From NCBI GenBank assembly GCA_947453695.1, contig CANGHW010000018.1:1-64000 (forward strand): a DNA stretch of 64,000 nt, in the 5' to 3' direction. This DNA comes from Opitutia bacterium. Lineage in GTDB: Bacteria > Verrucomicrobiota > Verrucomicrobiia > Opitutales > Opitutaceae. Positions 8,973 through 16,153 of the stretch are shown here, piece by piece (the stretch's first letter is position 1; each line of letters starts with the position of its first letter). The position numbers and the translations under genes are program-made. The notes beneath the pieces are model-generated. The model did not search any database and was not told the DNA's origin. It saw nothing but the letters and a program-made list of their open reading frames with translations.

Positions 8973-9440
8973 TCAAGCGGCGCCGGCGGGAGTGGAAATC
9001 AAAGCGTGAGTAAGCCACGCCACCGTCACTCCGAGCAGGGCACCGACGAAGACTTCCGTGCGAGTGTGGCCGAGGGATTCGGTGAGTTTGGCGGGCGGCG
9101 CCTCGTGTTTCCCGCGAGATTCCTCGGCGAGGCGGTTGAGGAGGCGGGCCTGGGCGCCGACGGACCGGCGCAGGCTTTGGGCGTCGATCATGACGAGGCT
9201 TACGAGGCCGAAGGCCACGGCAAAAACCGGCGAATCGAAGCCGGTGCGCAGGCCGACGGAGAGCGCACAGGCGGCCGCGGTGGAAGTATGGGAACTCGGC
9301 ATGCCGCCGTGTCGGTTGAGGAAATCGGCGTCGAAGCGTTTCTCGCGCACGGCGACGGTGAGGAGCTTGATCAGTTGGGCGGTCAAGTAAGCGGCGAAGG
9401 CGGCGATGATGGTGACGTTGTGGAGAAAGGCGGTGAGCAT
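8973..9440 (-). CDS. DUF212 divergent PAP2-family membrane protein
   Basis: A 155-residue membrane protein resembling B. subtilis YuiD and the 'acid phosphatase/vanadium haloperoxidase-related' DUF212 family. The signature GGMPSSHTSTAAACALSVGL is clear, followed by two or three hydrophobic helices and the family-typical GHTRTEVFVGALLGVTVAWL near the end. DUF212 proteins look like shortened PAP2 phosphatases; a lipid-phosphatase role is possible but unproven. The ATG at 9440 is preferred to an in-frame TTG seven codons upstream. It is the upstream partner of plsC. Confidence 0.88.
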   Translation of the reverse strand: MLTAFLHNVTIIAAFAAYLTAQLIKLLTVAVREKRFDADFLNRHGGMPSSHTSTAAACALSVGLRTGFDSPVFAVAFGLVSLVMIDAQSLRRSVGAQARLLNRLAEESRGKHEAPPAKLTESLGHTRTEVFVGALLGVTVAWLTHALISTPAGAA

Positions 9441-9482
9441 GAGGCGAAGAGGGAAAGGCAAAGAAGCAACGCGGGCGCGAGG

Positions 9483-9960
9483 TCAGGTCTTTCCGATCCG
9501 GTGCAGTGGCAGGAGTTGGCGATGGTTGTTGGTTACGACGAATTGCCCGAGTGCACTGTCGGAATACCTCGTGGCAGTGACGCTGCCGGCCAGATAGATT
9601 TCCCGCGTGCGTTGGAAACGTGCGTCGTAGCGGACGGAGTCGAGGGTGTGATGATTGGCGCGGTCGTCCTTCGGCCAGTGCACGGTGGCGGGGTCGGAGT
9701 GGCGAGCCATGTTTTCGACGACGATAATCGGGCGGTTTCGCGCGGGATTGGCGGTCGAGGTCGGCAGGGGGGAAGGTCGCGGTGAACTCATCGCCGGATG
9801 GGCGGAAGCGGAAGGCGGGTTGCTCGCCAAGGGTGACGGTGCGGGAATGGAGAAGAGTGGGCCAGTTTGCGAAAGCGGAGGACGAGGGAGAGCGGAATTT
9901 CGGCGGCAGAGACAGGGATTTGCCACGCGCGGGTTAAAGAGGCTGAGACGGATGCTGTAA
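9483..9960 (-). pseudogene. Probable decayed gene spread over three reading frames
   Basis: No single frame looks coding throughout, but pieces in different frames do. The distal piece (about 9483-9730, minus strand) reads PIIVVENMARHSDPATVHWP through LPLHRIGKT with strongly GC-rich third positions. Just upstream, another frame reads RTVTLGEQPAFRFRPSGDEF, and before that a third reads AWQIPVSAAEIPLSLVLRF. The frame changes suggest at least two indels in an old gene of about 150 residues. I do not recognise the family. If only the last frame is real, it would be a 102-residue hypothetical protein starting at 9791. The decayed-gene reading is an inference from codon texture. Confidence 0.35.
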
Positions 9961-10392
9961 AGCATCGCGGGTGAGTTGGCGCGTTACTTGGTGCGTTTGG
10001 GCGCGTGGGCTGAGGAGATGCCCTCAGTTGTGAATGGTTCGGACTCTCGAATACGGCGCGTGCGCAGGAGGATGTGGTCAGACATCGGACCGACAGTGGC
10101 GCTCGAGATAGCGTGCGGAGGCGGTGGAGCCGGCAAATGGCCAGGGCTCGACGCGGGCACGGTGGCGATGGCAGCGGCGCCGTGAGCCCTGCGTGAAATG
10201 CGGCGCGGAAGGTGGTGAACGGTTTACCACTTGCGTTCAAAAAGTCGGAGCGTTTGCTCCCGCTCGATCAATGACGTTCCCGAGTTTTGCACGCCTTCTC
10301 CCGCATCTGCCGTCCGTGGTGTCGCCGCGCAACCGAAGGCAGAGAACCGGGGAAAAACTCCGGAACGAGTGTGCGTGGAACGACGATAACCG
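9961..10392. other. Intergenic stretch upstream of the phosphonate operon
   Basis: No convincing gene, RNA or repeat is visible in these 432 bases. Short ORFs on both strands have poor composition. The promoter for the phosphonate operon beginning at 10393 should lie here, but no strong consensus box stands out. Confidence 0.4.
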
Positions 10393-11157
10393 ATGAAGTT
10401 CACTTCTCCTCCGACCTCGGCGGTGATTCTTGCCGCAGGCATGGGCGTCCGCCTCCGGGCCCTACAATCTGAACTGCCGAAAGGCCTGATCACGCTTGGT
10501 GGCGTCTCGTTGGTGCCTCGATCAATCGAGCTACTGCTGGCGGAAGGGGTGACGGACCTGGTGCTGGTGACGGGGTGGCGGGCGGAGGCCTATGAGAAAT
10601 TCCTCGCGGCGCATTTTCCCCGGGTGCGATGCGTGCACAATCCGGACTTCGCGACCACCGGTTCGATGCACTCGCTCTACCTCGCGCGGGAAGCGGGCAT
10701 CGCGGGAGATTTTTTGCTGCTGGAGTCGGACCTGCTCTACGAGCCGCGGGCTCTGCGGGAGCTCCGGGCGGCGCCACGGGGTGACTACGTGCTGCTCTCC
10801 GGCACGACAGGCCAGGGTGACGAAGTGTTTGCCTACGCGCGCGACGGCCGGTTGGCGGCGCTTTCGAAGCAGCGGCGGGCGGACGAGCCAGCCGCGGGCG
10901 AATTTACGGGAATCGGCCGCGTGACGGCGGATTTTTTTACAAAGTTGTGCACGCATTTCGAGGCGCGCGGGACGCTGGCGGCGGGCAACTACCACTACGA
11001 CGATGCCTTCACGGCGCTGGCGGCCACGCATCCGATTCAACTTCTGACCATCGAGGATCTCGTCTGGTGCGAGATTGACGATCCGGCGCATCACGCGCGC
11101 GCGTTGCAACGCGTGCTGCCGCAGTTGAGCAAGATTTCCCATGACGGTGCCGCGTAA
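10393..11157 (+). CDS. pntC: CTP:2-aminoethylphosphonate cytidylyltransferase-like (PntC/LicC type)
   Basis: A 254-residue nucleotidyltransferase. It has the family opening SAVILAAGMGVRLRAL followed by LPKGLITLGG, a LicC-like NPDFATTGSMHSLYLA segment, and the metal-binding aspartate region LLESDLLYE. LicC activates phosphocholine and PntC activates 2-aminoethylphosphonate (AEP). The neighbours, which would make AEP, favour AEP as substrate, giving CDP-AEP. Its last 17 bases overlap the transaminase gene, which implies translational coupling. In some bacteria PntC and the transaminase are fused into one protein, and here they are adjacent. The specific substrate is inferred from context. Confidence 0.75.
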   Translation: MKFTSPPTSAVILAAGMGVRLRALQSELPKGLITLGGVSLVPRSIELLLAEGVTDLVLVTGWRAEAYEKFLAAHFPRVRCVHNPDFATTGSMHSLYLAREAGIAGDFLLLESDLLYEPRALRELRAAPRGDYVLLSGTTGQGDEVFAYARDGRLAALSKQRRADEPAAGEFTGIGRVTADFFTKLCTHFEARGTLAAGNYHYDDAFTALAATHPIQLLTIEDLVWCEIDDPAHHARALQRVLPQLSKISHDGAA

Positions 11158-12271
11158 GATCCTCCTCAATCCGGGACCGTGCACGACGACCGAGCGCGTA
11201 AAGGCCGCGCTCGTGATGTCGGATCTTTGTCCGCGGGAGAAAGAGTTCGGTGCGCTGCTCGCGCGTGTGCGCCGCGACCTTGTGCGCGTGGCGCATGCGG
11301 AGGCCACGCACACGGCGGTCCTGATCGGCGGATCGGGCACGGCGGCAGTGGAGGCGGTGCTCGCGTCGTGCGTGGGACCAGCGGACCGCGTCTTGATCGT
11401 GGACAACGGGGCCTACGGCCGTCGTGCGGCGCAGATCGCGCAGGTGCACGGCCTCGCGCACCGCACGCTGGCGTTGGGTTGGGCCGAATATCCTGCGCTG
11501 GAGCGCATCGCGGCGGCGCTCGCGGAGACGCCTGGCTGCACGCACTGTTTTCTGGTCCATCACGAGACGACGACCGGGATGCTCAACCCGCTCGCCGAAG
11601 TCGCGGCGCTGTGCCGCGCGCGTGGAATATCGCTGATCGTGGACGCGATGTCGTCCCTCGGCGGCGTGCCGCTCGATGTGCGCGCGACACCGGCGGACTA
11701 CGTGATCAGCTCGGCAAACAAGTGCCTGCAAGGGATGCCGGGGCTGGCCTTTGTGATCGCCGACCGGACGGCGCTCGCCCGCACGGCGGCGGTGCCGCGG
11801 CGCTGCGTCTACCTCGACCTGCACGGGCAGGCCCGGGCGCAGGACGAAGAAGAGCAGTTTTGGTTTACGCCGCCGGTGCAGGTGTTGAATGCGCTCGCCG
11901 TGGCGCTGGAGGAGTATTTTGCCGAGGGAGAGCGGGCGCGGTTTGCGCGCTACGCGGCGTGTCACGGACGGCTCGTCGCAGGCTTGGAGGCACTGGGCTT
12001 CGTGCCGCTCGTGCCGCCGCCGTGGCGTTCGGGTCTGCTGACCGCGTTGCACGAGCCGACCGACCCGGCGTGGAGTTTCGATGCGCTGCACGATTGGCTC
12101 TACGCTCGCGGCGTCACGATCTACCCGGGAAAAATCGCGGCGACGCGGACGTTTCGCGTGGCGACGATCGGCGATCTTCAGCCCGCCGACATCGACACGG
12201 TGCTGGAGCACGTGCGGGAATTTTGTGCGGTGCGCGGTCTGCTGCTCCGCACTCCGGGGAAAAATCTATGA
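11141..12271 (+). CDS. phnW: 2-aminoethylphosphonate:pyruvate transaminase
   Basis: A 376-residue class V PLP-dependent aminotransferase. It starts KILLNPGPCTTTERVKAALV, typical of PhnW, and has IGGSGTAAVEAVLASCV for cofactor binding. The PLP lysine is in ISSANKCLQGMPGLAFV, and VDAMSSLGGVPLD precedes it. PhnW usually degrades AEP, but in a cluster with PepM and Ppd it would run the other way, aminating phosphonoacetaldehyde to AEP. It overlaps pntC by 17 bases and the downstream phosphotransferase gene by the 4-base ATGA, so the operon is tightly coupled. Confidence 0.88.
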   Translation: MTVPRKILLNPGPCTTTERVKAALVMSDLCPREKEFGALLARVRRDLVRVAHAEATHTAVLIGGSGTAAVEAVLASCVGPADRVLIVDNGAYGRRAAQIAQVHGLAHRTLALGWAEYPALERIAAALAETPGCTHCFLVHHETTTGMLNPLAEVAALCRARGISLIVDAMSSLGGVPLDVRATPADYVISSANKCLQGMPGLAFVIADRTALARTAAVPRRCVYLDLHGQARAQDEEEQFWFTPPVQVLNALAVALEEYFAEGERARFARYAACHGRLVAGLEALGFVPLVPPPWRSGLLTALHEPTDPAWSFDALHDWLYARGVTIYPGKIAATRTFRVATIGDLQPADIDTVLEHVREFCAVRGLLLRTPGKNL

Positions 12272-13272
12272 GCACCGAACCTTTGCCGCCCTACGTTTAC
12301 CGCTGCGAAGATCGGTCCGTTTTGCTGGAGCCCTACAAGCGATGGGTGGTCCCGCTCTGGCGGTGGTGGGTGCCGCGTTGGCTGCCGGCCAACCTGATCA
12401 CCCTTGGTTCGAGTGCGTGCATGTGGGTGGTGTTTGGACTCTCGTTCAACGTCTCGGCTTTCAGCGTAACGACGCTGGTGGTGGCGATTCTCGCGCTCAC
12501 GCAGGCGTTCCTCGCCTATGACCACATCGACGGCATGCAGGCGAAAGCGACCGGCACGAGTTCGGCATTGGGAGAATATTTGGATCATTCGCTCGACACC
12601 TATCATGGGGCGATCCTCACCCTGTCCACGGTCGTGCTGATCGGCTCCGTGCCAGTGTCGGCCGCGATGATTTCGCTGTCGGCCGGATTCGTGGCGTTTG
12701 CCGCGACGATGGTGGAGGAGAAGGAGCGCGGGCAGTTGTTCTTCGGCTGGTTTGGCGCGGTCGAGTCGATGTTCCTGTTCATCTGTTTCTACGGATCGTG
12801 GCTGTTTCCGCCGGTGCGGGCATGGTGGGTCGCTCCGCTCTTCGGCGACTGGCCGGCCTACTGGATTCTGATCGGAATGGGCGTCTTCGGCTGCATCGGC
12901 GTGACGCTGGATTGTCTGCGCCGCATCGGGCGGCTGCCGCTGCAACTGGCGGTTTTCATCGGGCTCAACCTCTCGCTGGCGGTGGCGCTGGGGAAATTGA
13001 ATGCTCCGTTCTGGTGTCTGGTCGTGGCGATCTTCCTGCATGGCGGTGACTATGTGGGCCGCGTAATCGGCTCCCACTTGTTGCGCCGGCCGCACGTCTG
13101 GCCGGATTTCATCGCGCCGCTCCTCGCGGTGGCGCTCCTCTTCGGACCGTCTTGGCTCATGGTGTTGCTGCTCGGCTGGCTCGCGCTGCGCACGGCCTGG
13201 GGCGTCTGGAATGTAGTCTATCCCCTGCGTGGCAATTGGCGTTGGAAGAACCCGCCGCCGAAGCCCGCCTAA
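12268..13272 (+). CDS. CDP-alcohol phosphotransferase (probable AEP-lipid synthase)
   Basis: A 334-residue polytopic membrane enzyme; the ATG at 12268 overlaps the phnW stop as ATGA. The CDP-alcohol phosphatidyltransferase motif D-x2-DG-x2-A[R]-x8-G-x3-D-x3-D is present in HIDGMQAKATGTSSALGEYL, continuing DHSLD, but the usual Ala-Arg is Ala-Lys. Sequence around the motif resembles eukaryotic choline/ethanolamine phosphotransferases (DGKQARRTG...LGELFDHGLD) more than bacterial PgsA. About eight to ten hydrophobic helices follow. With CDP-AEP supplied by the first gene, it could transfer AEP to diacylglycerol or another membrane alcohol to make a phosphonolipid. The acceptor is inferred. Confidence 0.82.
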   Translation: MSTEPLPPYVYRCEDRSVLLEPYKRWVVPLWRWWVPRWLPANLITLGSSACMWVVFGLSFNVSAFSVTTLVVAILALTQAFLAYDHIDGMQAKATGTSSALGEYLDHSLDTYHGAILTLSTVVLIGSVPVSAAMISLSAGFVAFAATMVEEKERGQLFFGWFGAVESMFLFICFYGSWLFPPVRAWWVAPLFGDWPAYWILIGMGVFGCIGVTLDCLRRIGRLPLQLAVFIGLNLSLAVALGKLNAPFWCLVVAIFLHGGDYVGRVIGSHLLRRPHVWPDFIAPLLAVALLFGPSWLMVLLLGWLALRTAWGVWNVVYPLRGNWRWKNPPPKPA

Positions 13273-13282
13273 TTTTTCCCGC

Positions 13283-14902
13283 ATGTCTTCTCCCCGCAAA
13301 ACCACGGCGCTCCGACGCCTCATCGAAAGTCCCGAGCTGACGTTTGTCATCGAGGCTCACAACGGCCTTTCGGCCAAGATCGCGACGGAGGCCGGGTTCC
13401 CGGCGCTGTGGGCGTCGAGCCTCACGCTCTCGGCCGCGCTCGGCGTGCGCGACAATAACGAAATCTCCTGGACGCAGGTGGCGGAGCAGGTGGAGCTGAT
13501 GTGCGACGCGACGAGCGTCCCCATCCTCGTCGACGGCGACAGCGGTCACGGCGATTTCAATATTGTGCGCCGGCTCGTCGCGAAGCTCGGCCAGCGCGGG
13601 GCCGCGGGCATTTGCCTCGAAGACAAACTGTTTCCCAAGACCAACAGCTTTCTGCGCAGCGAGCAGCAGCCGCTGGCGGAGGCGGAGGAGTTTGCCGGCA
13701 AGCTCAAGGCGGCCATCGATGCGCGCCCGGATGGTGACTTCGTGGTGATTGCGCGCACGGAAGCGCTGATCGCGGGCCGCGGCATGGCCGAGGCGCTGCG
13801 TCGCGCCGAGATCTACCGCCAGGCGGGCGTGCACGCGGTGGTGATCCACAGCAAATCGGCGAAACCGGACGAAGTGTTTGCCTTCATGCGCGAGTGGGGC
13901 GGCCGGTTGCCCGTCGTGCTCATCCCGACGAAATATCATGCGACGCCGGCGGCGGCGTTTCGCGCCAACCACGTGTCGATGGTGATCTGGGCCAATCAAC
14001 TCATGCGCGGTGCGACGACCCGCATGCAGGAACTCGCGGCCCAGATTCGCCGCGAAGAATCCATCGTGAGCGTCGAGGACACCATCGCGCCGATGGCGGA
14101 GATTTTCCGCCTGCAAGGCGACGCGGAGCTCGCCGAGGCCGAGCAGCGGTATTTGCGCGGCGGGTCCGGTGGCCACCGCGGGATCATCCTGGCGGCGACG
14201 CGCGGCGACCTGCCGGAGGCGCTCACCGGCGGCGCGCCCAAGGCGCTGCTTAAGGTCGGGCACGCGAGCATCCTCGAGCGGCTGGTGACGACGTTGCGCG
14301 CGCATGAAGTGCGCGATCTCACAGTCGTCGCAGGCTACAAAAAGGAGATGATCGCGCTCCCGGGTGTTAACCGGATCGACAACGACGCCTACGCGACCAC
14401 CGGCGAACTCGCCTCGCTTGCAGCCGCACTGGCGTCGGCCACCGGGGAGACGATCGTGGCTTTTGGCGACATTTTGTTTCGCGGCTACATCGCGGGGCTG
14501 CTGCTGCACGACGGGGCCGATGCGGCGATCGCCGTGGACACCCGTTTCCGCGAAAGGGGAGGCGCCGGGCGCAGTTCGGATTTCGTGCGCCTCAAGCGTC
14601 CTCCCGGGGCGCGCGACTACCTTGACGACGAAGAGGCCTGGCTCGAGCGCGTGGAGTTTGCCGCGCCGAGCGAAGAGTTTCATGGCGAGTGGATCGGGCT
14701 GCTCAAGCTCTCGGCGCGTGGCGTCGAGCTGGCGCGCGAGTTTGTCGCCGCACGTCGCGCCGACGGCACGCTCGCGCAACTTCAGCTCGTCGACCTGCTC
14801 AACCACTTCGCCGGCGTCGTCGGCGTGAAGGTTCACTGCATCCAGGGGCACTGGACGGACGTGGATTCGTTGGTTGATCTCGACCGGGCGCAGCAGTTCT
14901 AA
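13283..14902 (+). CDS. pepM: Phosphoenolpyruvate mutase fused to a nucleotidyltransferase domain
   Basis: A 539-residue fusion from the ATG at 13283, ten bases after the preceding gene. Residues about 1-285 are PepM, which rearranges PEP to phosphonopyruvate, the first C-P bond-forming step. The diagnostic loop is EDKLFPKTNSFL, and the metal-binding aspartates lie in LVDGDSGHGDF. Residues about 295-539 form an NTP-transferase fold: GIILAATRGDLPEAL, PKALLKVGHASILERL, and late GHWTDVDSLVDLDRA. The Gly-rich loop is altered (AATRG rather than AAGxGxR). PepM-NTPT fusions are known from phosphonate clusters, but the second domain's role here is unclear because pntC already encodes a cytidylyltransferase. 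Confidence 0.93.
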   Translation: MSSPRKTTALRRLIESPELTFVIEAHNGLSAKIATEAGFPALWASSLTLSAALGVRDNNEISWTQVAEQVELMCDATSVPILVDGDSGHGDFNIVRRLVAKLGQRGAAGICLEDKLFPKTNSFLRSEQQPLAEAEEFAGKLKAAIDARPDGDFVVIARTEALIAGRGMAEALRRAEIYRQAGVHAVVIHSKSAKPDEVFAFMREWGGRLPVVLIPTKYHATPAAAFRANHVSMVIWANQLMRGATTRMQELAAQIRREESIVSVEDTIAPMAEIFRLQGDAELAEAEQRYLRGGSGGHRGIILAATRGDLPEALTGGAPKALLKVGHASILERLVTTLRAHEVRDLTVVAGYKKEMIALPGVNRIDNDAYATTGELASLAAALASATGETIVAFGDILFRGYIAGLLLHDGADAAIAVDTRFRERGGAGRSSDFVRLKRPPGARDYLDDEEAWLERVEFAAPSEEFHGEWIGLLKLSARGVELAREFVAARRADGTLAQLQLVDLLNHFAGVVGVKVHCIQGHWTDVDSLVDLDRAQQF

Positions 14903-14911
14903 GTCTCCGCC

Positions 14912-16075
14912 GTGATCACCGCCTCCGAATTTCTTCGCGCCTGTCATGCGCGCGGGCTGCGCTCTTTCACCGGCACCCCCTGTTCGTATCTCAAGCCCCT
15001 GATCAACGGTGCGCTCAACGACGGGACCCTCGGGTTTCGCGACGCAGTGAATGAGGGTGACGCGGTGGCACTCGCGGCCGGTGCCACGATCGCGACCGGA
15101 GCGCCGGGCGTCGTAATGTTTCAAAATTCAGGTCTCGGCAATGCGGTGAACGCGCTGACGTCGTTGAACTGGCCCGGCAAAATCCCGGTGCTGCTCATCG
15201 TGACGCATCGCGGCGAGCCCGGCGGTCCGGCCGACGAGCCCCAACACGAGTTGATGGGGGCAATCACTACCACGCTGCTCGACACCATGCGCGTGCCGTG
15301 GATCCCGTTTCCCGCCAGCGCCGCCGAGATCGAGCCGGCACTCGCGCGGGCGCAGGCGCATTTCGCAGCGCACTCGCTGCCGTTTGCGCTCGTGATGCCG
15401 CACGGTGCGGTGGCGGAGACGCCGCTGACGACCGCGCGTCCGACTGCGCCGCTCGGCGCGCGCGCCTTTGCGTTTGAAGAGAACTTGCCGCTCCCGACGA
15501 CCGCGCGCGCGACCCGGGCCGAAGCTTTGACGGCGCTGCTCGCGGCGAAGCGTCCCGACGATGTGGTGGTGGCGACGACGGGCTACACCGGCCGCGAACT
15601 GTTCACGCTCGGCGACGCGTCGAACCACCTCTACCTCGTCGGCGCGATGGGCGGTGCGAGTGCGCTCGGCCTCGGCCTTGCCTTGAATCTGCCCGAGCGC
15701 CGTGTGTGGGTGGCCGATGGTGACGGCGCGGTGCTCATGCGCATGGGCAATCTCGCGATGGTGGGTGCCCACGCGCCGCGCAACCTATTCCACCTCGTGA
15801 TCGACAACGAGGCGCACGATTCCACCGGCGGACAGGCGACCTTGAGTCGCGGCGCGGCGTTCGGCGCAATTGCACAGGCGTGTGGATATTCGCGCGCGGT
15901 GGGCACCGACGACACCGCGCGACTGACCGAGGAACTCGCGGCCCACACACCGCAGCGCGGCCCGACGCTCGTGCATTTTCGTGCGCGCACCGGCACGCTG
16001 GCGAAGTTGGGCCGGCCGACGATTTCGCCCGTTGAAGTGAAGCTCCGTCTGATGCGCCAACTCGGCTCCGCGTAG
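14912..16075 (+). CDS. ppd: Phosphonopyruvate decarboxylase
   Basis: A 387-residue TPP enzyme, started at the GTG at 14912, nine bases after pepM. It decarboxylates phosphonopyruvate to phosphonoacetaldehyde, pulling the unfavourable PepM equilibrium forward. The N-terminal Pyr domain reads FTGTPCSYLKPLINGAL and NEGDAVALAAGATIATG. The C-terminal PP domain has the TPP/Mg2+ motif in ADGDGAVLMRMGNLAMVG, followed by LVIDNEAHDSTGGQAT. This is the last gene of the five-gene operon. The next gene is convergent, and no clear terminator hairpin was seen in the 78-base gap. Confidence 0.93.
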   Translation: MITASEFLRACHARGLRSFTGTPCSYLKPLINGALNDGTLGFRDAVNEGDAVALAAGATIATGAPGVVMFQNSGLGNAVNALTSLNWPGKIPVLLIVTHRGEPGGPADEPQHELMGAITTTLLDTMRVPWIPFPASAAEIEPALARAQAHFAAHSLPFALVMPHGAVAETPLTTARPTAPLGARAFAFEENLPLPTTARATRAEALTALLAAKRPDDVVVATTGYTGRELFTLGDASNHLYLVGAMGGASALGLGLALNLPERRVWVADGDGAVLMRMGNLAMVGAHAPRNLFHLVIDNEAHDSTGGQATLSRGAAFGAIAQACGYSRAVGTDDTARLTEELAAHTPQRGPTLVHFRARTGTLAKLGRPTISPVEVKLRLMRQLGSA

Positions 16076-16153
16076 GCCGAGCGCGCGAGTCGACCAGCGC
16101 CGAGACTACGCCTCCCCGGGATATTTTTTGCCGAACGAGCGACGCGGAGGGCG

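Noticed and set aside
13157-15124. 655-residue minus-strand ORF
   Set aside because: It is antisense to pepM, with an Arg/His/Gly-rich shadow composition.
15631-16153. C-terminal extension of the GT39-like ORF across ppd
   Set aside because: This part is antisense to ppd and appears only because a one-base shift hides the natural stop at 16154.
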